Origin: Chlorokybus atmophyticus
Lineage: Eukaryota; Streptophyta; Chlorokybophyceae; Chlorokybales; Chlorokybaceae
Length of the DNA: 49,685 bases
NCBI GenBank assembly: GCA_009103225.1
Contig: RHPI01000810.1
Location: 853,117-902,801, forward strand
Reading direction: 5' to 3'
Both the position numbers and the translations under genes were made by a program. The notes beneath the pieces were generated by a model that saw only the letters and a list, made by a program, of their open reading frames with translations, was not told the DNA's origin and did not search any database. Shown here one piece after another: positions 25,401 to 35,747 of the stretch. The first letter of the stretch is position 1, and every line of letters starts with the position of its first letter.

Positions 25401-25880
25401 ACCCTCTCACAGACAGCGCTACACGCTTACGACCCTTTTTCACTGTGCACAATCGTGCACCAGTATCCAATGTCATTTTGACATTATCCTGCCATTCCTG
25501 TCCTAGCACCACATCAACACCAGTTATGTTAATGGACACCACTATGAAAGTGAGGTTGGCATGATAATTACCAACTTTTACCTTCACTTTTATTTCTCCT
25601 TTTACTGGCAACGCACCCCCGCACCGGCAGCTGAAAATGCTGAGGGTTTACACGATACTTTATTGCGAACAATCAATTGTTCCTCAACAAAGTTGTGTGT
25701 CGCACCAGTGTCAATCAAGAACGAACTAGTAATCCCCTGCATTGTACCCTTGAATGTCCACAATAGAGGTACTACCCGCTCTTGAAACGTAGCCAAGAGT
25801 CCGTGACTAACGCAAGAGTTGATCAATATTGCTGACAATCGCACTGTCCCTGTTTTACGCTTGCTAAATTGCTTCAACAC
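22490..25880 (-). pseudogene. Chromovirus B pol: protease, RT, RNase H, integrase, chromodomain
   Basis: Blocks in minus-strand order. Protease (25880-25171) with SSFLIDTGATHNFVEE and its DTG catalytic motif. RT (25073 to about 24300) with MIYLDDIIVFSKT, the YxDD box, and [16 protein letters not shown]. RNase H (24360-23914) with TVVSDASTLGCGAVLLQ, ending in YRPGRTNEADPLSR. Integrase (23910-22843) with a His2-Cys2 zinc finger ending VDTCDKCQRD, core residues in SMDFITELP and FVSDRDPRFV, and NQVIEETIRHYVS. Chromodomain (22924-22490) with [20 protein letters not shown], expected to guide insertion to marked chromatin. The blocks sit in different frames. A TAA at 23200-23202 breaks the integrase before its conserved TER segment. 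Confidence 0.88.
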
Positions 25881-26186
25881 AGTCCCCCCTCAAGTGTGTT
25901 TTAACCATGGGCCATGATACTTAGGCACCATTACCACAACACTCAAGGTTCTGTGCTTACTTTGCAACTTAGTTAAAGTGTGCAACACTTCAGGAAGCAT
26001 GTTAAACTCAACATGTACCAACACACAAGCATTCTCTTCCACTTTTTCAATATCAAAAAGCGGCAATTCGCTATGTGCTTGCCATGCATGTGTCATTACA
26101 TGCACCTGAGACAGCTCAGCAAACCAGTTTGCTACTAATACAAGCAATTGGCTATCAACCACATCTACATCAGTCACGGCGTAATC

Positions 26187-27450
26187 CTATTCAACCTTCT
26201 TGGCCTTGCCTTTGCCCTTGGTCGGGCAGTTCTTTGTGATATGGCCAGGTTGATGACAGATGAAACAGGTGCAAGCCGCAGTAGCTGCACCACCAGTAGA
26301 CGTAGCACCAGTACGAGGCGCGAACATCTTTGCTTTCTTCGCCACATGCGCACTTGGATGAGAGTAACGCTTTCCTCCCACCCCCTGCGACTTGGCAGTT
26401 TCTGTCACCTGTGACTTGTCCTGCACTGTTGCGTCATCACTAAACAGATACACGCTCAACTTCTGTAGTTGTGCCAAGTTGTCAGGAACCCAAGGAAGCC
26501 CCGTCACAGTGTTGTATTGCAGCATATCGCGCACACGCGCATCCAAGCCGCGCTTGTACAACTCAAACTGCTCGGCCTTGTCCATGGGCATGAGGCCGCC
26601 GTTAGCACGACCCACCAACGCTTGAAACTCCTGCAGATAGGCTGAAGCTGCCCGACCATTCTGTCGCAACTTCATGAGCTTGTTGCGAGCTTGAGTAGCC
26701 GGATCCATGCCACCATAACGTTCCGTTAGAAACTGGAACAGTGCTTCGACTGTCCTGGCAACACCGTTCTCTGTCTGTTTCGCCCACTCAGCGAGAGCAT
26801 CAGATGGCATCAGCAACTTATCAACCGCAACGTGCTCACTCACCGGGCGCTTTAGTGCTGTCAGATAATGTTCAACAGTCACTACCCAGTCGTGGATGTT
26901 CACACTGCCGTTAGGCTTGAACTTCTCCGGTTTATCTAATGCCGTAACTGGCAGCCCCACTGATGCACCAACCGATGACGTAGCACCCGCCTCCTGTTGG
27001 CGCAAAGCCACCAACTCCGACTGCATCGAGTCGAGGCGTGCCTTCAATCTTACTCGAGCAGCCAACTTGTTCTCCAAGTCAGGTCTCAAAACAGAACACA
27101 TCCTTGCAACGCTGCTGCGTTGCAACCATCAAATTAGCCAAGGCCTCAAACGCCATCCGCTTCCCTTCGTATGGGAGCGGCCTATTGTAAACAGCCATCA
27201 GAGCAGCCACCTTCGGATCACCGCGCACGAGTGGCGGAACATTGTTCGTCAACTCGTGCTCAATCATGCGGATTACCATCTCCTTGCTTGCGCGAGGGAG
27301 AGTGGCAAAATCTGTTGCATAGCCATCACGAACCTTTTGTGCCCATGCATCCCACACTTCCTGACAAAGCTGTGGGTAAGCATCGATCAAGGCTTTGCGC
27401 TCTCGCGCATACTTCTCAATAGCCCCACCAATGACAGACTGTGTGTTCAT
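26187..27450 (-). pseudogene. Chromovirus B gag, one frameshift
   Basis: A capsid-type protein starting MNTQSVIGGAIEKYARERKA. It carries retrotransposon-gag sequence (YLQEFQALVGRANGG, LYKRGLDARVRDMLQ) and one CCHC zinc knuckle, CFICHQPGHITKNC, followed by a basic tail. A frameshift near 27085-27095, just after QRCKDVF, divides it. Element A has an open reading frame at this point, so the shift is secondary. Gag packages the element RNA in the cytoplasm. The start lies 24 bases after the small acidic ORF. Confidence 0.85.
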
Positions 27451-27474
27451 TGTAGCTGACCCACTCTGAGTAGA

Positions 27475-27678
27475 TTAATCGGGAGAAGCTTCGCTATCCT
27501 GCGCAGCTTCCTCCTTGTCACTCTCAGTGAGCATGTAGCTCTCACTCGTGTCCGAGTCTCTCACTTTGTCATCACTTGATGGTTCGTATGATGACGATGA
27601 GTCAGGGACGGTAAAGTACTTCTCACCTCCCTCTCCTTGGTCAGACATCTGCCCAAAGACAGCCGTTAGCAAGTGCAC
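27475..27678 (-). CDS. Small acidic ORF upstream of gag (element B)
   Basis: The open frame ends 24 bases before gag. Its likely start is the internal Met of MSDQGEGGE, giving about 57 residues rich in Ser, Asp and Glu (SSSSYEPSSDDKV, then TESDKEEAAQDSEA). Element A has the counterpart at 31055-30840 (MSYQGEEGG, then SSYEPSSDEEVKHSKTSGSY). Conservation of start, length, acidic Ser-rich middle and spacing to gag in two diverged elements suggests a translated product or uORF. I know of no named domain. Confidence 0.5.
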   Translation of the reverse strand: MHLLTAVFGQMSDQGEGGEKYFTVPDSSSSYEPSSDDKVRDSDTSESYMLTESDKEEAAQDSEASPD

Positions 27679-28280
27679 AAGTACTCAAATTGTGCACTGC
27701 AATACAGGTAAAATCTAATGATTTTGTCTCGTCAAGTTTTGAGGCGTTACGGTGGAGTATACAGCCCCAAAAGAGCTCTCCACACACCTCTCAACTAGAC
27801 ACTCACTCTGCAACAAACCGTGCGCGAATCCCGGCGACGGTTCACGAGTTATGATTTCTCAAAGTTTTCACTTTGTACAAGCCAGCACAATTCACAACTG
27901 TGATTGACACACAGGGTGCCAAAATCTCGTTATATCGACCTTACAAGCCGGTATCGACCAGTTGTGAATGGTGAGTTTGATATCGGCCGCTTAGAAAATT
28001 CTGGCGGCCTCACCGCACAAAATGGCGGCACTGAGACAGTCGATGTTGCCACTGAACTGCCCCCCCAAGGGAATTTCCAAATTAATAAAAAAACCCTTAC
28101 ACCACCACGAATCCACGTGGCGATACACACAATGTAATACAATGAATGTATGTTTACTATGTGTTGTGCTGCAATGCAATGCTTCAGGGATAGGCCGGAA
28201 TGGCCGGCTCCCTTCACACAATGACAAACTAGACTAGGACAGGCATGCTTGGCTAGGCATGGCATGCATGGCATGGCAAG

Positions 28281-28315
28281 CTAGGCTAGGCTAGGCTAGG
28301 CTAGGCTAGGCTAGG
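28281..28315. repeat. CTAGG pentanucleotide repeat in chromovirus B leader
   Basis: Seven uninterrupted CTAGG units in the transcribed 5' leader between PBS and the acidic ORF. Element A has only a partial, interrupted version near 31620-31655. Confidence 0.85.
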
Positions 28316-28447
28316 CACCAGCAGCAGCGTTTAACTATTATAGTTAAAACATAAAACACTTTAACTACCACTAGTTTAACGTCGCTGCCGCCTGCCGCCG
28401 CCCCTGCAGCCTGCCGCCGCCCCTCCCACAGGCCCCTTGCCGCCCGT

Positions 28448-28459
28448 GCTCCGATACCA
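28448..28459 (-). other. Chromovirus B primer-binding site
   Basis: On the minus strand TGGTATCGGAGC lies two bases after the 5' LTR. It matches plant-type sites complementary to initiator tRNA-Met, with one base different from the common TGGTATCAGAGC. The same 12 bases are in element A at 31858-31869. Confidence 0.85.
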
Positions 28460-28461
28460 AC

Positions 28462-28799
28462 TGTAAGGAGGAGGGGTGCTACCGCCCCTTTAATCCCCTA
28501 CCCCAACACCACCTCCAGCTAGCCAACGCCACCGCCGCCGCCGCTGCCGGGGCAGCTGCCAGAGCAACAGATACTCTGGCTATGGCTGCCACTGCGTTAG
28601 CAGTGCCGCCATGCGGATATCGGCGTGAGACATGAGTCTCACGCCGATATCAGTGTCACAGTTAAGTCACACTTCATTAGGCCGTTAACACTAGGTTAAC
28701 GGCCTTAATAAGGCTTAACAGGCTACGTAATCCCGTTGGGACCCTTATTTAATCCTAAATAAAGGCGGGGAACCTCTATGGAGGTAGCACACCGTTACA
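28462..28799 (-). repeat. Chromovirus B 5' LTR (338 bp)
   Basis: The partner of 21950-22367 with scattered substitutions and one copy of the 75-bp unit. It is followed by the target duplication ACAAC. Confidence 0.92.
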
Positions 28800-28804
28800 A
28801 CAAC

Positions 28805-29550
28805 CGTGCGGCAATATCTAATGTCATAGACACTTGATCTTGCCATTCTTGCCCCAAAAAAAAAAAAAAAACATCAACACCGGCTATGTTAATGGGTACT
28901 ATGATGAAAGTTTAACTGGCTTGATAACTACCAATCTCTACGTTCAACTTGATTTCACCTTTTACTGATAACGCACCCCCAACACCAGCAGCTGAGAAGG
29001 ATGAGGGTTTACACGCTATTTTATTGCCCATACCCCATTATTCTTCAATGAAGTTATGCGTTGCCCCGGTGTCAACCAAGAACAAGCTAGTAATACCCTG
29101 TGCCATGCTTGTGAAGGTCCACAATAAAGGTACTACTCGCCCTTAAAAGGTAGCCAAGATTCCGTGACTGATGCGTGGGTTAATCAATACTGCTGACAAT
29201 CGCACTGTCCCCGTCTCACGCTTTGTGAATTGCTTCAACACAGTTCCCCCCCGAGTATGCTTTAGCCATGGTCCATGATACTTGGGCCATGACCATGACA
29301 ACCACACTCAGTGTCGTGTGTTTATTTTGTAAGTCACACAATGTGCGCAAAACTTCTTGCTAGCATGTTAAACTCTACATGCACTAGCACACAAGCATTG
29401 TCATCCACTTTTTCACTATTAAAAAGTGGCAGTTATTAGGTGCTTGCGATGCATGCGTCATTACATGTACACGAGACAATTATCACACCAGTTTGCTGTA
29501 TGTAACACTAGCAACTGGCCACTAGACGAAGGTACATCAGTCATGACGTG
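28805..29550 (-). pseudogene. Chromovirus A protease region
   Basis: The minus strand keeps LVDTGATHNFIEE with an intact DTG, followed by a stop and shifts. A run of about 16 A residues near 28856-28871 replaces sequence that element B has intact. The region abuts the target duplication of element B. Confidence 0.75.
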
Positions 29551-29553
29551 ATC

Positions 29554-30810
29554 CTATTCAATCTTTTTGGCCTTGCCCTTCCCCTTGGTTGGGCAGTTCT
29601 TCGCAATGTGACCTGGCTGATGGCACACGTAGCATGCGCGTGCTGCAATAGGCGTAGCACCACTCGCAGGTGCGGATGAAGTCTTGGCCTTTTTTGCCGC
29701 ATGCGCACTTGGTGGAGGGAACCGCTTCCCCCCTCCCCCATGTGGCTTGACTGAAGCCACCACCTGTGACTTGTCCTGCACAGCCGCAGCATCGTCGTTG
29801 AACAGATACACATTCAAGCGTTGCAAGGTTGCGAGGTCCGCGGGAACCCACGGTTGCCCCGTCGACGTGTTGTATTGCAGCTGGTTGCGCAAGCGCGCAT
29901 CCAAGCCGCGCTTGTATAGGTCAAACTGTTCAGCCTTGTCCATGGGCATGAGCCCACTGTTAACACGGCCAACAAGTGCCTGAAACTCCTGCAACTACAC
30001 TGAAGCCGCCCGACCATTCTGTCGCAGCTTGGTAAGCTTATTGCGAGCAGCAGTAGCCGGGTCCACGCCACCGTAGCGCTTCACCAAGAACTGAAACAAT
30101 GCCTCCACAGTCTTGGAAGCACCATCCTCTGTATGACGTGCCCACTCGGCCAAAGCGTCAAGTGGCATGAGCAACTCAGCAATAGATGTATGCTCACTAC
30201 CTGGTCGCTGAAGTGCAGCCAAGTAGCGCTTTACATTCACCACCCAATCATAGATGTTCACTGTCCCATTGCGCTTGCACTTCTCGGGCTTGTTCAGTGC
30301 TGTGACGGGTAGGCCAACTGATGTCCCTGCTATAGTTGTAGTAGCCCCAGCCACCTGCTGGCATAATGCCACCAACTCGGACTGCATAGCATCGAGGCGT
30401 GCAGTCAAGCGCTCTTCTCGAGCTAACTCCTCTAGCTCACGCCCTAAGTACCAGAAGAGGTCCTTGCAACGCTTCTGAGTTTCCACCGTCAATAAGGTGA
30501 GAGCCTCGAACGCCATCCTTTGGCCTAAATACGTGCCTGGTTTGTCCTAAGTGGCCGTAAGAGCGGACACTGCTGGATCTGTGCGCATGAGTTGTGGTAC
30601 AATACGCGTCAAGTTGTGCTCGATCATGCGAATGACCATCTCCTTGCTTGCGCGCGGGAGTGCCGCGAAGTCCGTCTCATATGCGTTACGGACTTGCTGC
30701 GCCCACTCATCCCACACTTCCTTGCAAAGCTGGGGGTGTGCAGCAAGAAGAGCCTCACGCTCTGATGCGTTCTTTGCTATAGCCGCCCCGATGATGCTCT
30801 GAGCGTCCAT
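29554..30810 (-). pseudogene. Chromovirus A gag, two nonsense codons
   Basis: Collinear with element B gag: MDAQSIIGAAIAKNASEREA at the start, RYGGVDPATAARNKLTKLRQ in the middle, and zinc knuckle CYVCHQPGHIAKNC near the end. Two stops interrupt it (near 30547, and near 29995 where B has a Tyr codon). It has no frameshift at the site where B is shifted. Confidence 0.85.
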
Positions 30811-30839
30811 AGGTTGTTCATGTCATGAGAGGAATTTTT

Positions 30840-31055
30840 TCAAACAAGTTTCACCATCTTGAACTTGGCTTCTTCCTCCTCACTGACATTGTAACTACCA
30901 CTTGTTTTCGAGTGCTTCACTTCCTCATCGCTTGATGGCTCATAGGACGAATCCTCAGAAACGGGATACATCCCGCCTTCCTCTCCTTGGTAAGACATCT
31001 GCCCAAGGAGACAAGCCGTGAGAAAGTTTGCAAGTGCACGAGTGCACAAGCACAC
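30840..31055 (-). CDS. Small acidic ORF upstream of gag (element A)
   Basis: The counterpart of 27475-27678. From the internal Met it reads MSYQGEEGG, then a Ser/Glu/Asp-rich stretch. It ends 29 bases before gag and is open throughout although neighbouring frames are broken. Confidence 0.5.
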   Translation of the reverse strand: MCLCTRALANFLTACLLGQMSYQGEEGGMYPVSEDSSYEPSSDEEVKHSKTSGSYNVSEEEEAKFKMVKLV

Positions 31056-31871
31056 GAGTTGTGCACTCTGAAAGTGTCACAATTTGTTGTTTCTTTTCTC
31101 ATTGACTTCAAGGTGCTCTACTTGGGTTAAGCAGCACGTAAAATGACAACCCAACACCTCTCAACAAGACGCGCTTGTAAACAAACCGTACGCGAATCCA
31201 CGAGACGGTTCACAAGCTACAACAACTCAAAGTTTTCACCTTGTACAACCCTGCTCAACTCACAACTGTAAATGACACAAAAGGTGCCAAACTCTTGTTG
31301 AATCAGCCCTACACGCTGATATCAACAAGTTGTGAGTTGAGGGTTTGATATCGACCGCTTGAAATAAATCTGGCGGCCCTACCGCACTGAATGGCGGCCA
31401 AAACAGCCCAAATTGGCATTAGACTGCTTTCTTGGGGTGGGAGAAGTGAGTAAACAATCACAACCCCCCCTTACACCACCATGAATCCACGTGGTGGCAT
31501 CCCCAACCACGAGCACACTCACAAGTAATAATGTGATAATGTAGTTACAAGTGATGTGCTGGGATGCAATACTTGAGGTGAGGCTGCCTGAGTGGCCGCC
31601 TCCCCTTTACACTAACAAGGTAGGCTAGGCCAGGCAAGCTGGGCTAGGCTACACCAGCAGCAGCAACCATACAACTATACAATTATACAACAACAACAAC
31701 CAGCTAACAACCACCACTACCCAACCTAGTGGGTAGCGGCTGCTAGCTGCCGCAGCTGTCAGGCCGCCGGCCTGACGTCGGCTGTGAGCAGTGCTGACTG
31801 CCGCCTCTACGCCCCACCGCCGCTAAAGCCGTTGCCGCCCCAGGCCCCCAAGCCCTCGCTCCGATACCAAA

Positions 31872-32035
31872 TGTAAGAAGGGGGCTGCTACCGCCCCCTT
31901 TAATCCCCTACCCCAACACCACCACCACAGCCACGTCGCCGCCGCCGCCGCCGCTGGCAGCCAGGGGATTGAAAGATCCCCTGGCTATGGCGGTCGCTGC
32001 GTTAGCAGTGCCGCCATGCGGTCGATATCGACTTG
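31872..32035 (-). repeat. Chromovirus A 5' LTR, truncated
   Basis: Starts TGTAAGAAGG like the LTR at 18395 and follows it through the GAAA hairpin and the start of the third hairpin, then stops matching at about 32035-32040. The outer half is missing. Confidence 0.88.
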
Positions 32036-32040
32036 AGACA

Positions 32041-33121
32041 TTTTATATTACTTGTAGTAGAGCAAGAGCGCAGCAAGCCCAGCATGGCATACAAGAGCGC
32101 GTGCACGCACATGAACACAAACACGGACATGCACGTACGCGCATTCATATGCGCACGCGTGCGAACAATAGTCACCAAGCAGATGTAGTGCAATGCAAAG
32201 CATCATTAAATGGCACACAAAAACGCGTGCTTGTGCGGACATACAGACAAGTGCACGCGCCCAGCCTCTAACAACTATCAGCTGAAACACTCACCGAGTT
32301 GTCATGACACCCACAATGTACACAGCAATTGTACACAGACGCCAACAGCTTCTACCTCAATGCACTTGAGGAAAACTTACAAAACGCAGCACATTCACAC
32401 ACAACAATACTACACAACCGCCTCAAATGGCTTTAAGCTAAATGCACTTAAATTCAACCTACAGAACACAGCATATTTACACGCAGCACTTGTACAAGCG
32501 CTGTGAACAATTACTAGCTGAATGCTTACTTTGCAATTAAAGATGCTGATGTTTATTCAGCCCCTCCTTCCCCCCACGTTGTACGCACAGCAGCCACGTT
32601 CACCGCCGCCGCCGCAACTTTTGGTGTAGCGTGAGCCAGCTGCAGGGCGTCATGCAGGGTTCGAACGTCGGCTCCTACTTGTGTTCAATCTTTCATGATA
32701 GCTCGTCCTAATGCGGCCCTTCCTCTCCCTTCCCCTCCTGCAAGCTACCGCAGCGACACCGCCGCCGTCGCCGCCGCTAGTCTAATGGCACTAACCTCGC
32801 TGTTGACCCTGGCCGCCAGACATTGACGTTAAGTCAAGATATTAGGGCGGGGTGGGGTGAGAGCTTAACATTTCAATTAAAAAACAAAAAGAAAGAAAGA
32901 AAAACAAATTGCTGCTTGGTTATATACTCTTTGCGTATACACACTTCTTTGCCTAAATACTTCTCCTTCTATTCTGTTGTCGCTGAAACAATGCATTGCA
33001 ACTACAACACTGTTCATCACCAGGGGATGGAGTACACAGCGCAGAAGGCCTACTTGTGCATGCAGTGCACGAAGACTCGCACAACAGTTGCAGGACTTGC
33101 AAAGGTAAGTTGTGTGTGGCA
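32041..33121. other. Intergenic between chromovirus A and NUP85
   Basis: No exon with recognisable similarity. GCC/CCG-rich patches lie near 32600 and 32760, and a GGTTCGAAC word near 32653, but no full tRNA cloverleaf could be built around it. The last ~130 bp before 33122 are probably the NUP85 5' UTR. Confidence 0.45.
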
Positions 33122-35747
33122 ATGCCGGGCATCCCGGCGGCGGCGGCAGCAGCGCCCGACACCGGGCCGAGCTCCGGGACGAGGAGGTCTCCTGTATTCT
33201 TGTGGGGCGGAGGAGCGCAGGAGCTGCTTCTGTCTTCGTCGTCATCAGCGGCGGAGGACCGAGGGGACAGCAGCGTCACATGGCGGAGGGCGTCCTGGGC
33301 AGCGCCTACCCCAGCGCAGCGCCGCCTCGCCCACGACACCGCCCACGCCTACGCCAACCTCAAGCGCACCCTCGCCGCCGCCGCCTCCTCCTCGTTCTCC
33401 TCCGACGAGCCCAGAAGGTGAGCCCTGCATGTGTATAAGCAACGACACGTCCAGCCATGTCGGCCACATGCACGACAACGACCGCCGCCTTCTCGTGCAG
33501 GCGGGCGGCGGCGGTGAAGGAGTACGCCCGGGCCGTGGGCGACGCCCTGGGCGCCGCACCCGAGCCTCAGGTGCTGCCCTCTGAAGACGAGGACAACCAG
33601 CAGAAGGAGGAGAAGGATGAGGAGGCGGAGAAAGGCGATGAAGAGTTGGGCAGGCTGCGGGCGGCGTGGGAGCTTCTGCGCATTTGCTTCTTGACGGATT
33701 ACGTGTGTGATGATACCCGCAGTTATGGCCTGGCAGAAACGCTCCTTACCTGGATTAGGGTGAGAGACCATCACATTGCTGCCAATATGAAGTGTTGTGC
33801 ATGCTTGCTATGCCTGAATGTTGGTATGATGTAAAGCGTCAACGTCATGTGCGTGTGCATGTTAATGTGTGCGTGACTAATGGCGCATGCACAGCGCAAC
33901 CATGCGGCTCTGCTCGGTGAAGGCGGTGGGACGTGTGCGACGCTGCTGCGCGAGGTGCGCCCCTGGCTCCACGCGTCACAGGTACGAATGCTCGCGTCTA
34001 CTTAAAATTGGTGCAGTGGTTCCAATTGATGGTGAATAATGTCTCATCAGGATTATCATCTTTCCTCAGGCCCCTGAGGAGCATGAAGTGTATTGGCGCT
34101 GCTTCGCTGCGCTCGTCGCACAGGGCTGGATCGACCAAGCGGTGCGTGCACTCAAGTTTTTGGCAGCAGTATCTATTCATCTGCTTTTCGCGCGCAAGTG
34201 ACTGACACACAGTTATTGGTGTGTTTTTGCAGCTGGAGCTTCTCAAGTTCCACAGCTCTCACGTGCACGAACGCCGCTTCACCAACCCCGTGGCCAGGGT
34301 GCGTGTGCATGTGCGCATGCGCGCATATGCGTGTGTCTTATGTACGCGCATCTGGGCGTGTGCATGTGTGTGCGCATTAGTGTGCGTGCGAGCGCACGTG
34401 GCTTGCATGCGCAGCTGCTATTGGTAACATTCACCCTCCACCATGGCCCAACAGGCGCAGCTGGAGGCGGTGGAGGGCGTGAGCTTGCTGCTTGAGCGCA
34501 TGCCACGCGCGTCGGGTGATCCTGCCCAACAGCAGGCTTTCAACTACGCGCGTGCACAGTGGCTTGCGGAGTGTCGCAAGCTCCTTCACGACGAGTACAA
34601 CACCGTGGCGTGGGACGCGTGCAACGCAGCCACAGCGCGGGGCCTCAGGACCGCGCTGCGCGTCATGTTGGGTGAGGACCACACCGCCGAGGACCTTGCA
34701 AAGGGTTGGCTGGAGAGACTCAGCGTCAAGCTGAAGCACGTCAAACCGCATGCGCGAGGGTTGAGCGAGGCGCGTGTGCTTGCGGGAGAGTGCGCACGAG
34801 CCGTAATAGAAGAAGGCTCCGAAGAGGCGCTCTCTCACCCTCTTGACGCGCTCGTGGCCGCGGCGCTCGCGCGGGATGTCAGCGCAACCGTGTCGGCGTG
34901 TTCACAAGCGCTCGGGGCGTGGGGCCTGCCTCATGTTGTGCCTATGCTCCCGCCGCTGGAGAGAGACACCGTGGCTCCACTGGAGGAGACTTACGTCACA
35001 AACTACGCGCTCTCGCTCTTTGCGCACGCTGCCACGTGGCAGCTTGGCGCGCAATACCTCGCTTTGGCTGGCAGCGAGCAGTGCACACACATCCTCGCCG
35101 CCGCCCTCGAGCGCGTGGCTGTCCAGAACCCCGATGATGACCTCCTTGCGATGAAAGTGCTTCATGTTGCGCGCCAGTCCGAGCTTCAGAGTGTTGTGAA
35201 GAGCGTGAGTTTGGGCGTCGGTACGCGCAAGTGGCAGCGCGGCATGCGCGGGGATGCAATAGGTTGGCTTCGGGCTGCACATGCGACCCATCATCTTGCC
35301 TCTGTCGCTCGCACGCTCGCTACTGATGGCAATGTTGCGGACATATCCACGCTGCTGGACGACATTGACGGCAATGATGACGACACAATCGACCCGCTGC
35401 GCCAGCTGCAGCTTCAGCATCGACTACGCAGCGCAATGCAAAGCGGCTCACCCGCCGCGGTTGCGTTGTTGCTGGATGTTGTACGCTCGCAAGCATCGGC
35501 GGACACGCGTGTGCGAGTACTGTTCGAGGCAATCCCGCTGCTGGAAGGCGAGAGAGGTGTCTTGGACTTGAAGCAGGTGGGCGAGCTTGTTGCGAGCGTG
35601 CATGGAGCGGAGAGGGAGATGATGAAGATGGGGCCGGACGGGAAGAGGAGTGGGGAGAGTGGCGAGCGAGCACGAGCGCAGGTACAAGCTGTTAGGCTCA
35701 CGCTGGCCAGGGCGCATGCTCGGGCGTTTCTATCACAGGGTTCATGA
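33122..35747 (+). CDS. NUP85: Nucleoporin NUP85 (Nup107-160 complex), 6 exons
   Basis: Exons: 33122-33417, 33501-33759, 33895-33981, 34070-34141, 34233-34298 and 34455-35747. All phases agree and give 690 residues, in the normal NUP85 size range. Similarity to plant and animal NUP85 is clearest in the helical solenoid: WELLRICFLTDYVCDD and ALLxWIR-like sequence in exon 2, VYWRCFAALVAQGWIDQA in exon 4, and in exon 6 a WQLGAQYLALAGSEQCT block, then RKWQRGMRGDAIGWLRAA, ERGVLDLKQVGELVA, and a final VQAVRLTLARAHARAFL helix. Family members form part of the Y-shaped scaffold of the nuclear pore. The N-terminus has a Ser/Ala-rich stretch and exon 2 a highly acidic insert (DEDNQQKEEKDEEAEKGDEE). The start is the first ATG in frame with the phased exons. 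Confidence 0.9.

Larger units (their letters stand above)
21950..28799 (-). mobile_element. Chromovirus B, complete 6.85-kb Ty3 element nested in A
   Basis: A minus-strand element with 5' LTR 28462-28799, PBS 28448-28459, 5' leader, small acidic ORF, gag, protease, RT, RNase H, integrase with chromodomain, PPT 22368-22380 and 3' LTR 21950-22367. The 5-bp direct repeat ACAAC at 21945-21949 and 28800-28804 flanks it exactly. Joining the flanks restores the protease-region sequence of element A as seen in B itself. All structural parts are present, but gag and pol hold several frameshifts and an integrase stop codon, so this copy is not autonomous. Confidence 0.93.

Noticed and set aside
32640-32680. 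Candidate tRNA around GGTTCGAACGTC.
   Set aside because: No complete cloverleaf could be formed upstream or downstream, so only a chance T-loop-like word remains.
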